From NCBI GenBank assembly GCA_015501605.1, contig JADNRZ010000005.1:62001-126000 (forward strand): a stretch of DNA of 64,000 nucleotides, read 5' to 3'. A program made the translations under genes and the position numbers. Numbering within the stretch: the first letter of the stretch is position 1; each line of letters opens with the position of its first letter. The notes under the pieces were generated by a model, which saw only the letters and a list, made by a program, of their open reading frames with translations, did no database searches and was not told where the DNA came from. Below are positions 47,967-59,679 of the stretch, one piece after another. Source of the stretch: Panaeolus papilionaceus. Taxonomy: Eukaryota; Basidiomycota; Agaricomycetes; Agaricales.

Positions 47967-49603
47967 CTACTCCTCTTCCTCCGACTCGTCTCCAGAAACT
48001 TCGGCATTTTCCTGTTCTGCCTTCATCATGAGGGCAGCAAGATCCTGTTCTTCCGTCTCCGAAACTGCCTTGGGCTATTTTGAAGGTCAACTTAATTCAA
48101 GACATGGTAGGATTTTACAAATCACGCTTACCTTCATCTTGACGATAAGACTTCCACCCTGCTTCTCAATCGTGCTCTGGATTGTTGCAATGGCCTTTTC
48201 CAGACGGTCCACGGCAGCATACTGTTAAATCAAAATCATCTCAGACATGGTATTCCCGCGAAATAGTGCAAAAAATATACCTTGTCAGTTGCGTTCGTGC
48301 TCAACACGTACAGAGGCGGGGCGACAAGCTTCGCCTTGATGGGCACAGCATCTGTGCTTTGCTTTTCACCAGCACGGAGTGCCTTCTTAATCGCATCGAT
48401 TCCAGCGGGCGTGTAGCATGTTAGCTCGATATCAGCACGCAATTTAATGGGTTGCGGTGTCAGACGGCGAGCGATCGTGCTGATAAGCAGTTGAAGAGTG
48501 GATTCGGGGATGGGGGCGGGTAGAGAGGCGAAGACTGTATCAGGCTCACTAAACAGGATTATCAGGCAATTGAAACGATGGAAAAAATCTGATGACATAC
48601 GTCAAAGCCAACTTGAACGCGTCATACGGATGGCCGTACTTCTTGCCCAGCGGCCAGCCAACCTGCTCATAAAGTTGCTCCAGTTTTTCATCCTCGTTTG
48701 CGCTAGGTCTGTATCCACCTCCTGCTCCTGCATCAATGCCCAAATCGTTCTCGGCGCCCTCCTCGTCTCCTCCTGGGCCAGAGTTGGCGGCGGCGGCCTG
48801 TCTTGCTTTACGAGCAGCCTTTTTGGATTCGCGATCTTTCTCTGATGGTACTGCAGCCTCAATGGGTGATGTTGGTGCATCTCCTGAGCCGGAAAGGGAG
48901 GGAACTTTTGAAGCAACGTGACGGAGGATAGAGGCAACAGTTTTGGATTTCATGAAACGTTCTTCGCATTTCACGATATCTTCGGGAGAAACACGACGCT
49001 TTGAGAGATCGATGTAACCTGCAACCATTTTATGTTAGAACCTCTGAAAATGCCTGGTGGTGGACCCCACCTTTTTCTTTGTCCACCCTGAGCACAACGA
49101 CAACCTCATTTCTGCCAACACGGATAAGTTTCTGGACGGATCGGATACGACGACGGGACAATTCAGAGAGAAGAATCATTCCTTCAGTGTTGTCATACTC
49201 GAGCTATTAAATAGTCAGTAAACCCGTGCAGAAAAGACGATAATCGGAAACAAGGCATTGGAAGAAAAAACGACAATCTTGGTGGAGAAAGGCAGCATTT
49301 GCTTCTAATTTCTGCCAGGCAACACAACGTCATCAAGTCGCGATTCCTCTCGGACACGCTATGGATCATGAACGATATTTCCTCGTGTCATCACATCTAT
49401 CCATCCAGCGCCAGGTCAATTCCAATCTATAGCACCAGAGTACGCAGACGCAAACGTTGCTGTAAAACCCTGATATCTGATTCAAATAAAATTACACAGC
49501 TAAAACTCACCAGCTTCACATAAGCTCCCATCTCAGCAATCTGGCGCACTTGCACCATGACAAGCTCGTCCACCTCTGGGTATTTCTGCTCGTAATAACG
49601 CAT
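47967..49603 (-). CDS. SUI2: Translation initiation factor eIF2 alpha subunit
   Basis: This subunit of the eIF2 trimer helps deliver initiator tRNA; phosphorylation of Ser51 by Gcn2-type kinases lowers translation under stress. The joined exons start [20 protein letters not shown]. The S1 domain continues with [20 protein letters not shown] and LSRRRIRS, the kinase-target serine being in the LSRRR context. [18 protein letters not shown] follows. VASILRHVA should run directly into the [12 protein letters not shown] helix, but about 75 residues intervene (Lys/Ala-rich [16 protein letters not shown] and Gly-rich). [15 protein letters not shown] and the C-terminal RNA-binding-like domain ([17 protein letters not shown]) are normal. 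It ends SGDESEEEE. Introns of 50-200 bases separate the exons. Apart from the insertion it is intact. Confidence 0.92.
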
Positions 49604-50592
49604 CTTGTTTTACTGCAAGTCCGTAAAATCAGAAATCGGGGTAAAAATCGGTCTTGATGTTAGATTCCTTTTGAACTCTTCTTCTTCGTAAGTCCTTTGT
49701 TGACCTGCTCTTGGTCAATGATAACACGAGTAGGTGAATGTAGTGGGATAGATAGACGGACAAAAGTTGAATCCCAAGATTATCTGTCACCCGAGTCACA
49801 TACTGCAATGAGTGATGTCACGCATCTTATCTTATCGAGGCCGCAGACCTTCTGCACATCACTTCCGATCATGCCACAGCTCAGTGCTCAGCTCTTGGGA
49901 CTCTCGCACTGGCATTACGTATAACTTCTTCGGGAAAGCTTTTGATAATCCTAAAAGTTTTGTCTGCCTACAAGTTATGGAGCTGACTTAAACGCGAGCA
50001 TTAAAGGATTACTGGATGTTCGAAGAATGCAACGCCCCTCACCAGTTGCCACAAAATGTCTGCTGTTTGCACTGAATGAGGAAATCCAGGCAACCAAAAG
50101 GCATGGTTCAGAGCATAAAGCTCGAGTATTCTTTCTTACCTTCGTTGGATCGAAAAATAGGTAACTACATACCGATTCGCTTACTCATGAAGGTAAAACA
50201 ATACATATGTGCCACCGGAGTGCATGGTGGCACTATACAGCAAGAGAAAAAGGCTTGAGGCACATGGGGTGTAGTAGTATCTCACAAGAAATTTTTTTGA
50301 ATTTGCTCAACATCGGATGAAAAAGTGGTGCTAAATTCACTATTACGAGTGCTCCGATCAAGGGCGCTAAAAATAGCGTGTGCTTGGGAAAATAGCTTCG
50401 TCTCTCTTCAAATCCTCGTTTAAATCCCACAGAACATCGATATGTTGACAAAAGCGATCAGTCCTGTACATTTTAAAAATTATACATTTGGGCATTTCCA
50501 CAGTCAATTAGGTGGTTATGGGTCGCCTATCTTAGCCTCCATCTTCAGCTTCTCATGGAATTCAAGCTGTGCCTGTACCCACAGGCCAGTAT
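49604..50592. other. Intergenic region
   Basis: Promoter side of eIF2 alpha on the left and 3' end of the 7TM gene on the right. No coding evidence was found. Confidence 0.5.
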
Positions 50593-51852
50593 CTAGATAT
50601 CACCCATCTCATACGCCTCCTTTGTGTCTCGTTGGGTATCATGTGAGCTGTGAACGTCCCTGTCGACTATTATGTGGATGTTTTGCAACGTCCTCGATGA
50701 ATCCGTCGTTGCTATGGCCGTCCCTCGCGCGGCCTGAGTGCTAAAGGGGCGGTTTCCGGCACTTGTATTACTGAACAGGTGTCTACTGGTGTCCGCCTTC
50801 CAGGCCTTCCCTTGAGAGACGCGATAGATAATAAGAAGTGGCGCGATTATCTTCCGAATTATGAGTGTCAATATCTATTCCTGAGTAGTCCACCAAAGGT
50901 CTCGTACCTGAACTTCGGAGAGAGAGGCCAGGAATATATATTGAACGGGGTTGTTCACGAGATAGAGAGCCAGGAAGATGATACCCCAGACAGTGTATAG
51001 GGCAGAGGATTCGATGATCATCGCAGCAACGCTAAGGTACTGGAAGCTGAAATCGCTGCGCCCTGTTGCCTTTATGAAGTTCCTTCGAACCAATAAGATC
51101 CTTGTAATCATAAGAGTAGTAATTGCAATGGTATAAGTCGTGGTGAGGGCGTAGTATGCGGTTGCGAATTGTACAGCGATGGCGGACCAGAACGATTGAG
51201 TAGGGAGCACCGACTCAATGAGGGTGACCATGCCCATAGCTATGAAATAATTGAAAGAGTTGAATATTGGCAAACTGAGTGATTAAATGGCCTCATACCA
51301 AATGTTGCTAGATACATGATCACGCAGAAGGACACAATGGGTAAGAAGAAACGAGATCCTCTGTATAATACCCATAATCGCCAGAGCTGTTGGAGAGTTG
51401 GTCGTTAGAAGGGCAGCATGATGGTATAACGTTATAAATCTTACCAGCAACGCGTCGTTCATCCAACCTGTCACGAAGAACGCGACGGCACCGACGACGT
51501 TAAGAGGGGTAGAGAAAATGAAAATAGCATACGCTGCAGGTCCCCCTGGGAAGTTTCTGAAATTGACGTATTCCAGCTGAGCTTCTCGAGAGTTGACTGC
51601 ACAGTATATCGTGCCAAAGATAAACATGACCGAAATATAGACCAAGCTGTATATAGCCTGCTTCTTTCGCGATCCGGCGCGGAACTGTTGAACGAGTGAA
51701 TGAACGCAGATGCAGAAGAGCGTCAAAGCAACGCCATAGGCCACGCTGTTTGCAGTCGTGGAAGCGATAAGATTGGTCGCATCTTCGAAAATCTCGAAGG
51801 GCGTCTCATCTGTGGGCTTCCAAGAGGTGACATTGTCCATTGTCCCCGACAT
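50593..51852 (-). CDS. Seven-transmembrane orphan membrane protein
   Basis: Starts MSGTMDNVTSWKPTDETPFE. Hydrophobic helices are visible in order: SVAYGVALTLFCICVHSLV; AIYSLVYISVMFIFGTIYCA; AAYAIFIFSTPLNVVGAVAF; a short exon with FFLPIVSFCVIMYLATF; AIAVQFATAYYALTTTYTIA; SSALYTVWGIIFLALYLV. The last exon adds IIAPLLIIYRVSQGKAW and a cytoplasmic tail with TAIATTDSSRTLQNIHIIVD, ending YEMGDI. A similar 7TM family, of unknown ligand and with GPCR-like topology, is greatly expanded in Agaricomycetes. Five to six exons were deduced; the last intron (about 50827-50905) has donor GTACGA and acceptor GGAAG. Function is unknown. Confidence 0.75.
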
Positions 51853-52929
51853 GCTGCACTGCGAGTAAGAGATAATTCAAAGAGTGGTATTGGGCAACTG
51901 GCTTGTTACGGGACAAGTTCATCGTGTTTTAAACACTCAACGCACCTCCTTCGAGGTTTTTTGACTCTCACCCAATGCCAAATAGCCGAAAAACCCTGCC
52001 ATGCCTTCCCTGACCTTGAGACCAATTCTCTCTTATTCACTGAACTTGATCAGTAAATTATACTTCTAATCTACCAGCGCTTTAACTAGAAGAGAGGACA
52101 CTTTAAGAAGTAACTTTAGTAAAGTCATACGTTATGGTCGAAACGTTGGGTTTCGGGGGCGAGTGGCTTGCCAGAAGCAAAACTCCTAGCTGGTCACAAG
52201 GCACACTCGGCTAACCGCTACCATTGGTTTCAACACAGATTCGTGTGCATATATTGGCTATAAATAAGTCTCCCAGTATATAGCGACGTTTCGGGGCCCT
52301 CTTTTCTCCATGATCCTGCGTTAGTGCCAACTTCAATTCCGAAAAGCCTGAACAACAGTTGATGATGGACCCCGCTGAGATAGCCCACGTTTGGCAGCGT
52401 AGCATTCGGTAACTTTACCAGACCCGCCACCGTCGCTTCAAAGATAATGCAACCGCGAGCCCACATGGTTTGCGAACCATGCGTGATTCACACCACAATA
52501 GAGAATTTGTGAAGGAAGGAGAAAGTTCTGAGCAGAGATGTCGTAAAATAACCGTTTTTGTATCACACTGTTTCTTGGTTGTCATTTTTCTAATCGTAAA
52601 AGACTTGCATCTAGGGTTAGCATGCTTTCATACAACCTCAACGATAAATCATTGAATCGTTGAAGGAGATATTACACAAACCCGTCGCCAGAAGTGAAAT
52701 AGTGAAGCTTGGAACAGAAAATCGATAGGTATCCGACAGGAGGTACAGAGTAATTGAGCGTCCATAAATGATCATGTGGACTCGAAGAATGCTGAGCAAT
52801 GTAGATCATAATAACGACACAATCTAGCCAGTAGCGCGAGGCGTTGTGAACAGAATCGAACGGAGACTAATTGAGCCTGTGGGTGTCCTAAAGCGCTAGG
52901 TAGGTGCATCATGTTCACGCAGTGCCGTC
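51853..52929. other. Intergenic region
   Basis: No supported gene. A minus-strand frame at 52211-52466 begins MWARGCIIFEATVAGL, faintly kinase-like, but nothing around it supports a kinase. The region separates the 7TM gene from the second NOC4 duplicate. Confidence 0.5.
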
Positions 52930-53715
52930 TTTGCTCTGCGCTACGGCGTCAAATCCAGGTTTTCGACCTGCGAGGCTGTAAGGGCCAGAGAATAGGTCCA
53001 GTCGATCTGGTTCAATTCGTCCATGGGTCATTTTCTTGGACGATTGTCGTTGTTCTGGTGCGCATAGGAGCAGTGAAGCGATGATTTTACGGAAATCTGA
53101 TACATAGAGTTGAGGTTGCGGTCTTGAGGTATTAGCGGATTTGGAATATGAAGTCCGGGTTGTTTGAGTAACGAGAATAGAACCTGCAACGCTGAAGCCT
53201 AATCCTATTGTTAGCCCTGTCAATACACTTAAAAATAAGCAAACCATGCACCTTCAAAAATTTCTACTTGTCGTTCAACAACCTATCCAAGAAATCCGGA
53301 TAACCTTCGCAGCCTCATTCCCGCCCAGGCCCATCTTTTCACTCGAAATTACAACCATAAAGACCCAATACAGCGTATGAATAGCTTTAAACGTCCCATG
53401 CACATCCTGTATTGCTTCTATCACGAACAGGAGATCGGCGAGTGGGTTCCATGACCCAGATTTTGACACGGCTTGCCTCTAACGATTTGGGATGACGTCA
53501 TCTTCTTGAAGAGTTCACGGCTTTTTGTTGAGGGAAGAGAGGGGAGGGAGGGAGGCATTGTATGAGTGAGTGACTGAGCAAGGCTGAACATTGAGGACTG
53601 TCTACACAACGTCAAAAGTTGGCTGACTTCATCAATTTGGTCGTGATGGGTTGGGGCTTCTAACTCAGGGGCATTAGATCCAGGAGTTGCCCTACGTTTT
53701 CGCTTGATTGACAAA
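52930..53715 (-). pseudogene. NOC4: NOC4 pseudogene, copy 2 (N-terminal part)
   Basis: Reading right to left there is a degraded start (APELEAPTHHDQIDEVSQLL near 53665), then SWNPLADLLFVIEAIQDVHG, TFKAIHTLYWVFMVVISSEK and MGLGGNEAAKVIRI (53470-53290). The next exon begins VAGSILVTQ near 53190, with PQPQLYVSDFRKIIASLLLC near 53110. It lines up with 41070-41730 and 60760-60900. The frame is broken and everything after about residue 150 is missing, replaced by non-homologous DNA. It is the least diverged N-terminal copy, so it best shows the family identity. Confidence 0.78.
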
Positions 53716-55294
53716 CGAATAAATGGGTGGCAATTATGTATACACCATAATTAAGCGTATTCATCTGCCCCCAATAATTTATGGAATCGACTGCGAAGAC
53801 TCCTGTTCCCGCCGTTAATCAGCCAAGCATCGCCCTCCCCCTGTTTTTCGATTTCTCTATGGTGTTACATGTATTCTATCCGCATCGGCGCTTCGTTCAC
53901 GCGCTGCGCGCTCCTGTTTCTGAAGATTCGAATGTTCTCTTTTAATTCATATATCTTCCTGTAGCTTTACACATAGGATGTATGTAGTTTACACCGCATA
54001 CGAACTCTCTTTCTCCCTCGTATTTCGCGTTTTGTGTTCGTGTTTCGCCTTCCGTCTTCGGCTGGTGCCCGTGTGCACGTTCGTTAGCGTTTTTCTTCGT
54101 CACTTTTTTCATTCGTCTTCCTTCTTTGTCCCCGTTCCATCTCATACTCACCTTCCCTTCCCATTTCCTCATATCTCTTTCTCTCAAGTCATTGACCCCA
54201 CGAACTTGTTGATGAGCCCAGCAGTTGTATCCCCTATTTGTCGGTTTCTTCACATTTTTCCGCTTTTTTATACTCGGATCAGCCCTTCGTTCACGCAATG
54301 TATGCCCTTGGTTTGTAGATATTCAATCATTTTCTTTTGATTCCTGTGATTTCCCTTAGGTTTACATATATGATGTACAAACTTGAGGGTTACAACCAAT
54401 AAAAGTTCGTTTTCCCCCCTCGTAATTCACGTTTCGTATCCATATTTGGACCTTTGTCGTCGTCCAGTGTCCGTGTACCCAGTCGTTAGCGTTTCCTTTT
54501 GTCATAATCGTCGTCTTCGTTCATATTCTTCGTTGCCCCTCATCTCGCGCTCACATCAACTTCTGTCATCCTCGCCTGTCTCGCCTAGCGCCTATCGATC
54601 CCACGAACTCGTACAGTGCGTCGTCACCTTCCCATTTTCTGATCTCCCAGTCACATCTTCACCGCCACTCACTTTCACCATCATCTCCCCACGCGCACAC
54701 CATCGTAATATTGCGCGTCTCACCTTCCCTTTTTATTCTACCATCTCATCCCCGAGTCAGATCATCACTTTCACTCACCCTTCATCAGGATCTCCTCATG
54801 CGCACATCGACGGTTTCAGAATGGGGTGTGAAACTCACATTAGATAGACGAGGTTGACCTTATACGTTAAATTTATAACTATGGGGTTGCAAATAGAAAG
54901 CTGGATGAGTAGCCAAGGGAGCGAGGTTGCACCGATTGTCACTATGGGATCTTATTTAGTAAAACCTCAAACGTCGTTGTAGAAGGGCAAGACATTCATG
55001 CCTTGGGTTTAGCACATCTAGCACTGCTAAGGTTTACAATCAACAAGACAAGGTTTTAATTATAGACACTCGGGACTTTTTAATAGAGAGTCTAGCATTG
55101 TAGCCTGGAGAGCACACCATTCGCAATAACCAGTGGTCCTTGGTGCGATCGAACTTGGATGACACCTGTCAGATAAGCGTCATGTGCCTCTTCGTAACAC
55201 GTTCTTCCAACGGTCTAGAGCTTGAAACTAACCATCATCAAAGCAACCATCTTTGCCCTGCGTGCTTTCCCTCGAATTAGATTCACCTATTGTT
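53716..55294. repeat. NOC4 5' flank and degenerate ~420-base tandem repeat
   Basis: 53716-53930 is the partner of 41740-41965. The segments from about 53965 and from about 54370 share the order of CCCTCGTATTTCGCGTTTTG-like, GTGTCCGTGTACCCAG-like and CGTTAGCGTTT motifs, CATTCGTCTTCCTTC and CATCTC-rich stretches, which suggests a diverged tandem duplication of about 410-430 bases. 55130-55290 is the GTPase upstream segment. No gene is supported. Confidence 0.5.
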
Positions 55295-56100
55295 ATGGAA
55301 AACCAACTCGTAATCACTGGAGAAGTTTCCATCAAGCCAAACCCAACATTAGTACCTCAACATTTACCCTTCTGTATAATGTGTGTCAGTTTTATGCAAT
55401 CTATAGAACCTCGCACTAAGGGAAGTTTTTCTGGGTAGGATCATGGGGCCAACTGGGTCAGGAAAGAGCACAGTCAGTCCTGAAAGTCATTATTCATATC
55501 TTCATGTCACTCATGTAGCTTCTTGCTGCATTTCATTGAGGTGCTTGCAGGCAAGGACCAGTCTTTGGGCATCTCAAAGGATCAACTGGCTGGATTCACT
55601 CAAGATGTCACTGCTTATGAAGTGGTCAATACTGAAATACTGTATCCATCTGGTGCAAGATATCCTGTGTGGCTGATCGACTCTCCAGGATTCTCAGATA
55701 GCAAGATTTCTGAGCTGGAGGTTATCAGGAAGGCAAAAGCATGGCTAATGGATCAAAGGAAGTGAGTAGCACACCAGTCTAGGAATTTGGTGACAATGCT
55801 GCTGATGATGTTATACTGCTTTTACTCACAAGGGGCATGATTGACCGCATTATCTACCTGTGTCCAATAACTGACACAAGGGTCCCAGGGAGCAAGAAGA
55901 GGACCATAGAAATGCTACACTTGCTATTTGAGATATCAAAAGGCTCTGCTCCCTGTGTGACCATTGTAACAACAATGTGGAACAGATTGGGCAGCCCACA
56001 GGCAAGGGAGCGTGCAGAAAAACATTTTACACAGCTCCAAAATGACATTTGGAAGGTCCTTTTAGCATCTATTATTGTGTGAAATGATCTCACTCTGTAT

Positions 56101-56419
56101 TAGGGAACGTCACGGGTAACCCTCGGGTACAAAATCGCTGACCCGGACCCGTACCCGTGGCGTACCCTACCTGTGTACCCGCGGGTTCTCCGCGCAAAAC
56201 AAGCCCGAGAACGTCCAAAACGGTCAACCTTTGGGCAAGATATGGCTGAAATACGAAGCCTTTCGTATTTCGAGCATATCTTGCTCGATTCTGCACCGTT
56301 TCGGGCGCTCTTGGGCTCGTTTTGAAGCTCACAGGTACGCCGAAGCCAACCCGTACCCGTACCCGCACCTAACCCGACCCGCGACCCGTCCGGGTTGGGC
56401 ATACCCTTGACTTTCCCTA
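56101..56419. mobile_element. hAT-type MITE, copy 1 (319 bases)
   Basis: Terminal inverted repeats TAGGGAACGTCACGGGTA (left) and TAGGGAAAGTCAAGGGTA (right, reverse complement). It is flanked by an 8-base duplication CTCTGTAT (56093-56100, 56420-56427). A TAGGG terminus and an 8-base duplication indicate the hAT superfamily. The subterminal regions are rich in CCCGTACCCG. It lies within intron 4 of the third GTPase copy. A second copy is at 57547-57849. Confidence 0.87.
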
Positions 56420-56530
56420 CTCTGTATTCACAACAGGAGGTGGTCAGCTGCAGAGGTAACATTATGAGATTCTGCAGTACTCGAGAATCCGCTCTTGAAG
56501 TCCTGAAGGTTTCTGTGGAAAATCATCATC

Positions 56531-58310
56531 CATCAGCAATTTCCGATTTTGGGCTGTAGCCGATCATAGCATAGCCACTGATGGCCATAGCATGCATCAT
56601 GACAACAGTAGCATCCATGATGGCAGCAGTAGCAACGACTAGCAAGTTAGTGCTCTGTAGCACTACATACATTACCCCTCCCCTCTATGTACTGCTACCT
56701 ACCATGATATGGTAATTATGTAGTATGCTCTCTTGAAGCCATGCTGAAAATTACTTATATTATTAAGAACCAATGTAAACTATGTGCTAGACTACAAATA
56801 CTTGTAATGTAATATGTAAATAACAGAATAGTAGTAAATTTCGAGACCAATGAGTTGGACTTGTCATTTTTTTTGAAGTCCATTGTCCGCTTTGGTGAAA
56901 CATATGAGATGGGAAAATGCTGATTAATCAAAACACGAACCAAAATGATTCCAAAAAAAGCAATTTTGATTGCACTCTCTTCTTTCCTCAACTATCATCT
57001 TCGTCCATATCTACCATATTTCCCCATCTCACAGGTGCTCTAATGGTTCTATATATATATATTTAAGAGACCTGGTAAGTGTCTATTATTATGGAACCAA
57101 GTGGCTGACTACTATATCATAGGATGTTATTGCTGCTTCAGCAGTCGATTTTACCTGCACTTTAACATATTTCGGTGAGATTACTTTTATTTTTTTTCTT
57201 TCTTTTTCTATTTATGACATTCTTCTATTACTTCTATTATTATAGGTGCTGTATTATGTCTGTTTGAGCCCAGGAGATTTGTTTTTATAGGTATGTGAAT
57301 ACTCCGACTTTGTGTCTGAACTCTCTCACGCTCCTTTACAATATCTTTCTAGTCCATCGCATCACAACTCCTTGTACATGTTGTTTATGTCTCTTGGTGA
57401 GCACTGTTTTATTCATTTCTATACTATGGCTCATTGATACATCTATTTAGGTCATTAATTCATGATATTTTTCATGACTTGTCACTATTCCAACGCCTTT
57501 AGGCTCTCGGTTTTTTCCAATCTGCTCCTCCTACCCTGCTCCTCTCTAGGGAATGTCACAGGTAACCCTCAGGTACAAAATCGCTGACCCCGACCTGTAC
57601 CCATGTACCCACGGGTTTTCCGCGCAAAACAAGCCTGAGAACGTCCAAAACGGACAACCTTTGGGCAAGATATGGCTGAAATACGAAGCCTTTCGTATTT
57701 CAAACATATCTTGCTCGATTCTGCACCGTTTCGGGCGCTCTTGCGCTCGTTTTGAAGCTCACAGGTACGCCGAAGGCAACCTGTACCCGTACCTGCACCT
57801 AATCTGACCCGTGACCCGTCCAGGTTGGGCATACCCTTGACTTTCCCTACAAGTCCTCTCCTCTACCAAGCTTCGCATTTCAACAGAACATGGGACATCT
57901 TTCTTCCCTTCCCTACCATTCCATTTCTCCCTTCAATGTGATGTTTATTTACTGTTCTTTTTATTTGCACTATTTCCTTACCCTTAACTATCTCTGTCGC
58001 ATATGCAGTATTACTGGTGTATTAGTTAGTTTTCAAATAATATATTATTTTTGGCTTTACCTTTGATCAAATGAGTGATTTCTTGAGTAACATGTGCTAT
58101 TTGAAGCGTGGTTTGTACATGTGGTGGTCTACCTATGTAGCACTCTGTAGCATCCCATAGCAGTCTGTAGCATCCTGTAGCAACAAGGGGGTGCTACAGA
58201 GCGCTATAGATCCTAAAGGGGAAACTACGTAAGGGGTACCCTCTGCTATGGCGCTACAGTGCTACGGAGTGCTACGTACCACTCCATAGCAGACCCAGAC
58301 ATTGCTGATG
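56531..58310. mobile_element. Insertion of 1,780 bases with short inverted ends
   Basis: The ends form a perfect 10-base inverted repeat CATCAGCAAT/ATTGCTGATG. The two sides are rich in GTAGCA/TGCTAC motifs (for example GTAGCATCC near 56609 and 58148, and GTGCTACGTACC-like units near 58270). It sits in an exon of the third GTPase copy. The interior has no recognisable transposase, and an hAT MITE (57547-57849) is nested in it. The target duplication could not be resolved because the two flanks differ from the intact paralogue, so the exact ends may be off by several bases. The family is unassigned. Confidence 0.65.
57547..57849. mobile_element. hAT-type MITE, copy 2 (303 bases)
   Basis: Same ends (TAGGGAATGTCACAGGTA; right end TAGGGAAAGTCAAGGGTA in reverse complement) and the same interior as the copy at 56101, including GTCCAAAACGGACAACCTTT and the palindrome-like TACGAAGCCTTTCGTA. 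It is shorter by about 16 bases in the CCCGTACCC stretch. No clear 8-base duplication was found, so this copy may be older or have moved with its host insertion. Confidence 0.82.
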
Positions 58311-59679
58311 TCTTGCCAATCGACCTCCTCTTTACCCTAAACATCCTAGTACTGTGGATCCATATTTCCTGCCATTGTACCAGGAGCTCCTCAACAAAGC
58401 CAATAATTGTCAACAACAGATAGAAGGACTTCAAATGGAGGAAGTCCAACTCACTACCAACCCTGACCCACAGCTTGCTGCTGTCATTATTCCAAAACTT
58501 CATGAGATCAAGCAGGATCTTACCAAGTTTCTGGATCAATTGGTTGAAATTGGTGCTCCGCCTGAAGGATTTGCACATGCAGCAGCATGTGTTGTATCTC
58601 AGTACCTACTTGCTGGGCATACTATGGAGGATGCACAAGAGGATGATGCAAAACTCAGTGCTGCAATTGAATGTCGACTTGGAGAACTCAAGGCGTTTAA
58701 TGATGATTGTGGTGTATATTGTATGTTGTCATCTTTACCCTTTTGAATCCTAGTTTGGATAACTTGCTCTCTAGTTTTTGGCTGCTGTTGGCCTGACGTG
58801 CATCCTAAAGTCAAACCTATAGTTTTTGACCATTGTGTCAGGCTGACAAAGACCCATCAACAAGAAGATCGGTTGCACTGTCTGGAGCCACTCCGACAGG
58901 TCATCGCAGTGGCATCTTCGACAGAACTCGAATGGGACATCCTTTCAAGCATTGATCGTCTCAACAAGGATAGAAAAAAACTACGATGGCAACCGGAACA
59001 TTTTAACCCTCCACCCCCCGAGTTTGCCCAGGTGCGAGCACAGCTCATCTACTGGTACCTACTCACCGATGTCAATGATGCCAAGAGTATTGTCCAAATA
59101 TTTCAAGACACCTTGAAACAACTTCACGGCCAATCCAACGATATTAAAAGATGCAAATCCATTCTCAAGAGGCAACTGGCAAGAGCGAAGGACACTCTCA
59201 CAGAGTCGGCTCTGGCGCTGATTGAATATGGGAGCCCTCCTGAAGGTTACGAGCGGGTTGACATCAACTATCAATATTTGCCTGTCAAGGTGTGTGTTGC
59301 ACACGCTAAATGGATCGCCAAGGGACAACTCGGAATGAAATCCTGAACACCGACTTATTCAGCCTTGCGACGGCTCACATTGTTCCTACTTGGCTAGCAT
59401 CCATTTGTGTTCGTACACCTTGTTTTCGGTGTAACCTTTCATGTTTGTATAATTACTGTCATTGATGCTCCCCCTCCCTCTGACTTTCTCTTTTCGCTGT
59501 ATGTACGCTTTCCTTCCATGTTGTTTAGCATTAAATAGCTTCCTTAAAGAGTCGTTCCTCTCTATGTTCTGTATCATCATCCATGAATTTCATATTCAAT
59601 ACTCGTTCATTCGTTCGTCGCTAGAATACAGCTATACACATTCACCCAGCCTAAATCCCCCATTGGGTCAGGTTTGGTG

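Larger units (their letters stand above)
55295..59346 (+). pseudogene. AIG1-like GTPase, copy 3, interrupted by transposons
   Basis: It starts MENQLVITGEVSIKPNPT. IMGPTGSGKST (near 55440) and WLIDSPGFSDSKIS (near 55670) are preserved, with FIEVLAGKDQSLGISKDQLA between. CPITDTRVPGSKKR and TTMWNRLGSPQ follow. A 319-base MITE (56101-56419) sits inside the intron after NDIWK and need not harm splicing. After GGAAAATCATCATC (about 56530), exon 5 is split by a 1.78-kb insertion (56531-58310). It resumes with STVDPYFLPLYQELLNKANN at about 58345, and continues open to the second-last intron (donor TGTATG near 58720, acceptor CTCTAG) and to the stop at 59346 (GQLGMKS). The parts flanking the insertion keep good similarity to the intact copy (36705), including PPEGFAHAAACVVSQYLL and WPDVHPKVKPIVF. 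Loss of function is therefore probably recent. Confidence 0.83.

Noticed and set aside
52211..52466. Minus-strand frame starting MWARGCIIFEA, resembling the protein kinase D-x-W-x-x-G-C subdomain
   Set aside because: Only a few residues match. No DFG, APE or catalytic loop is found around it on either strand.
54383..54847. 154-codon Ser/Pro-rich frame
   Set aside because: It falls in a diverged tandem repeat of C/T-rich DNA. It is not preserved in the sister repeat and has no domain.
56531..58310. Helitron as the identity of the 1.78-kb insertion
   Set aside because: The right end does not show CTRR with a preceding hairpin, and both ends form an inverted repeat, which Helitrons lack.
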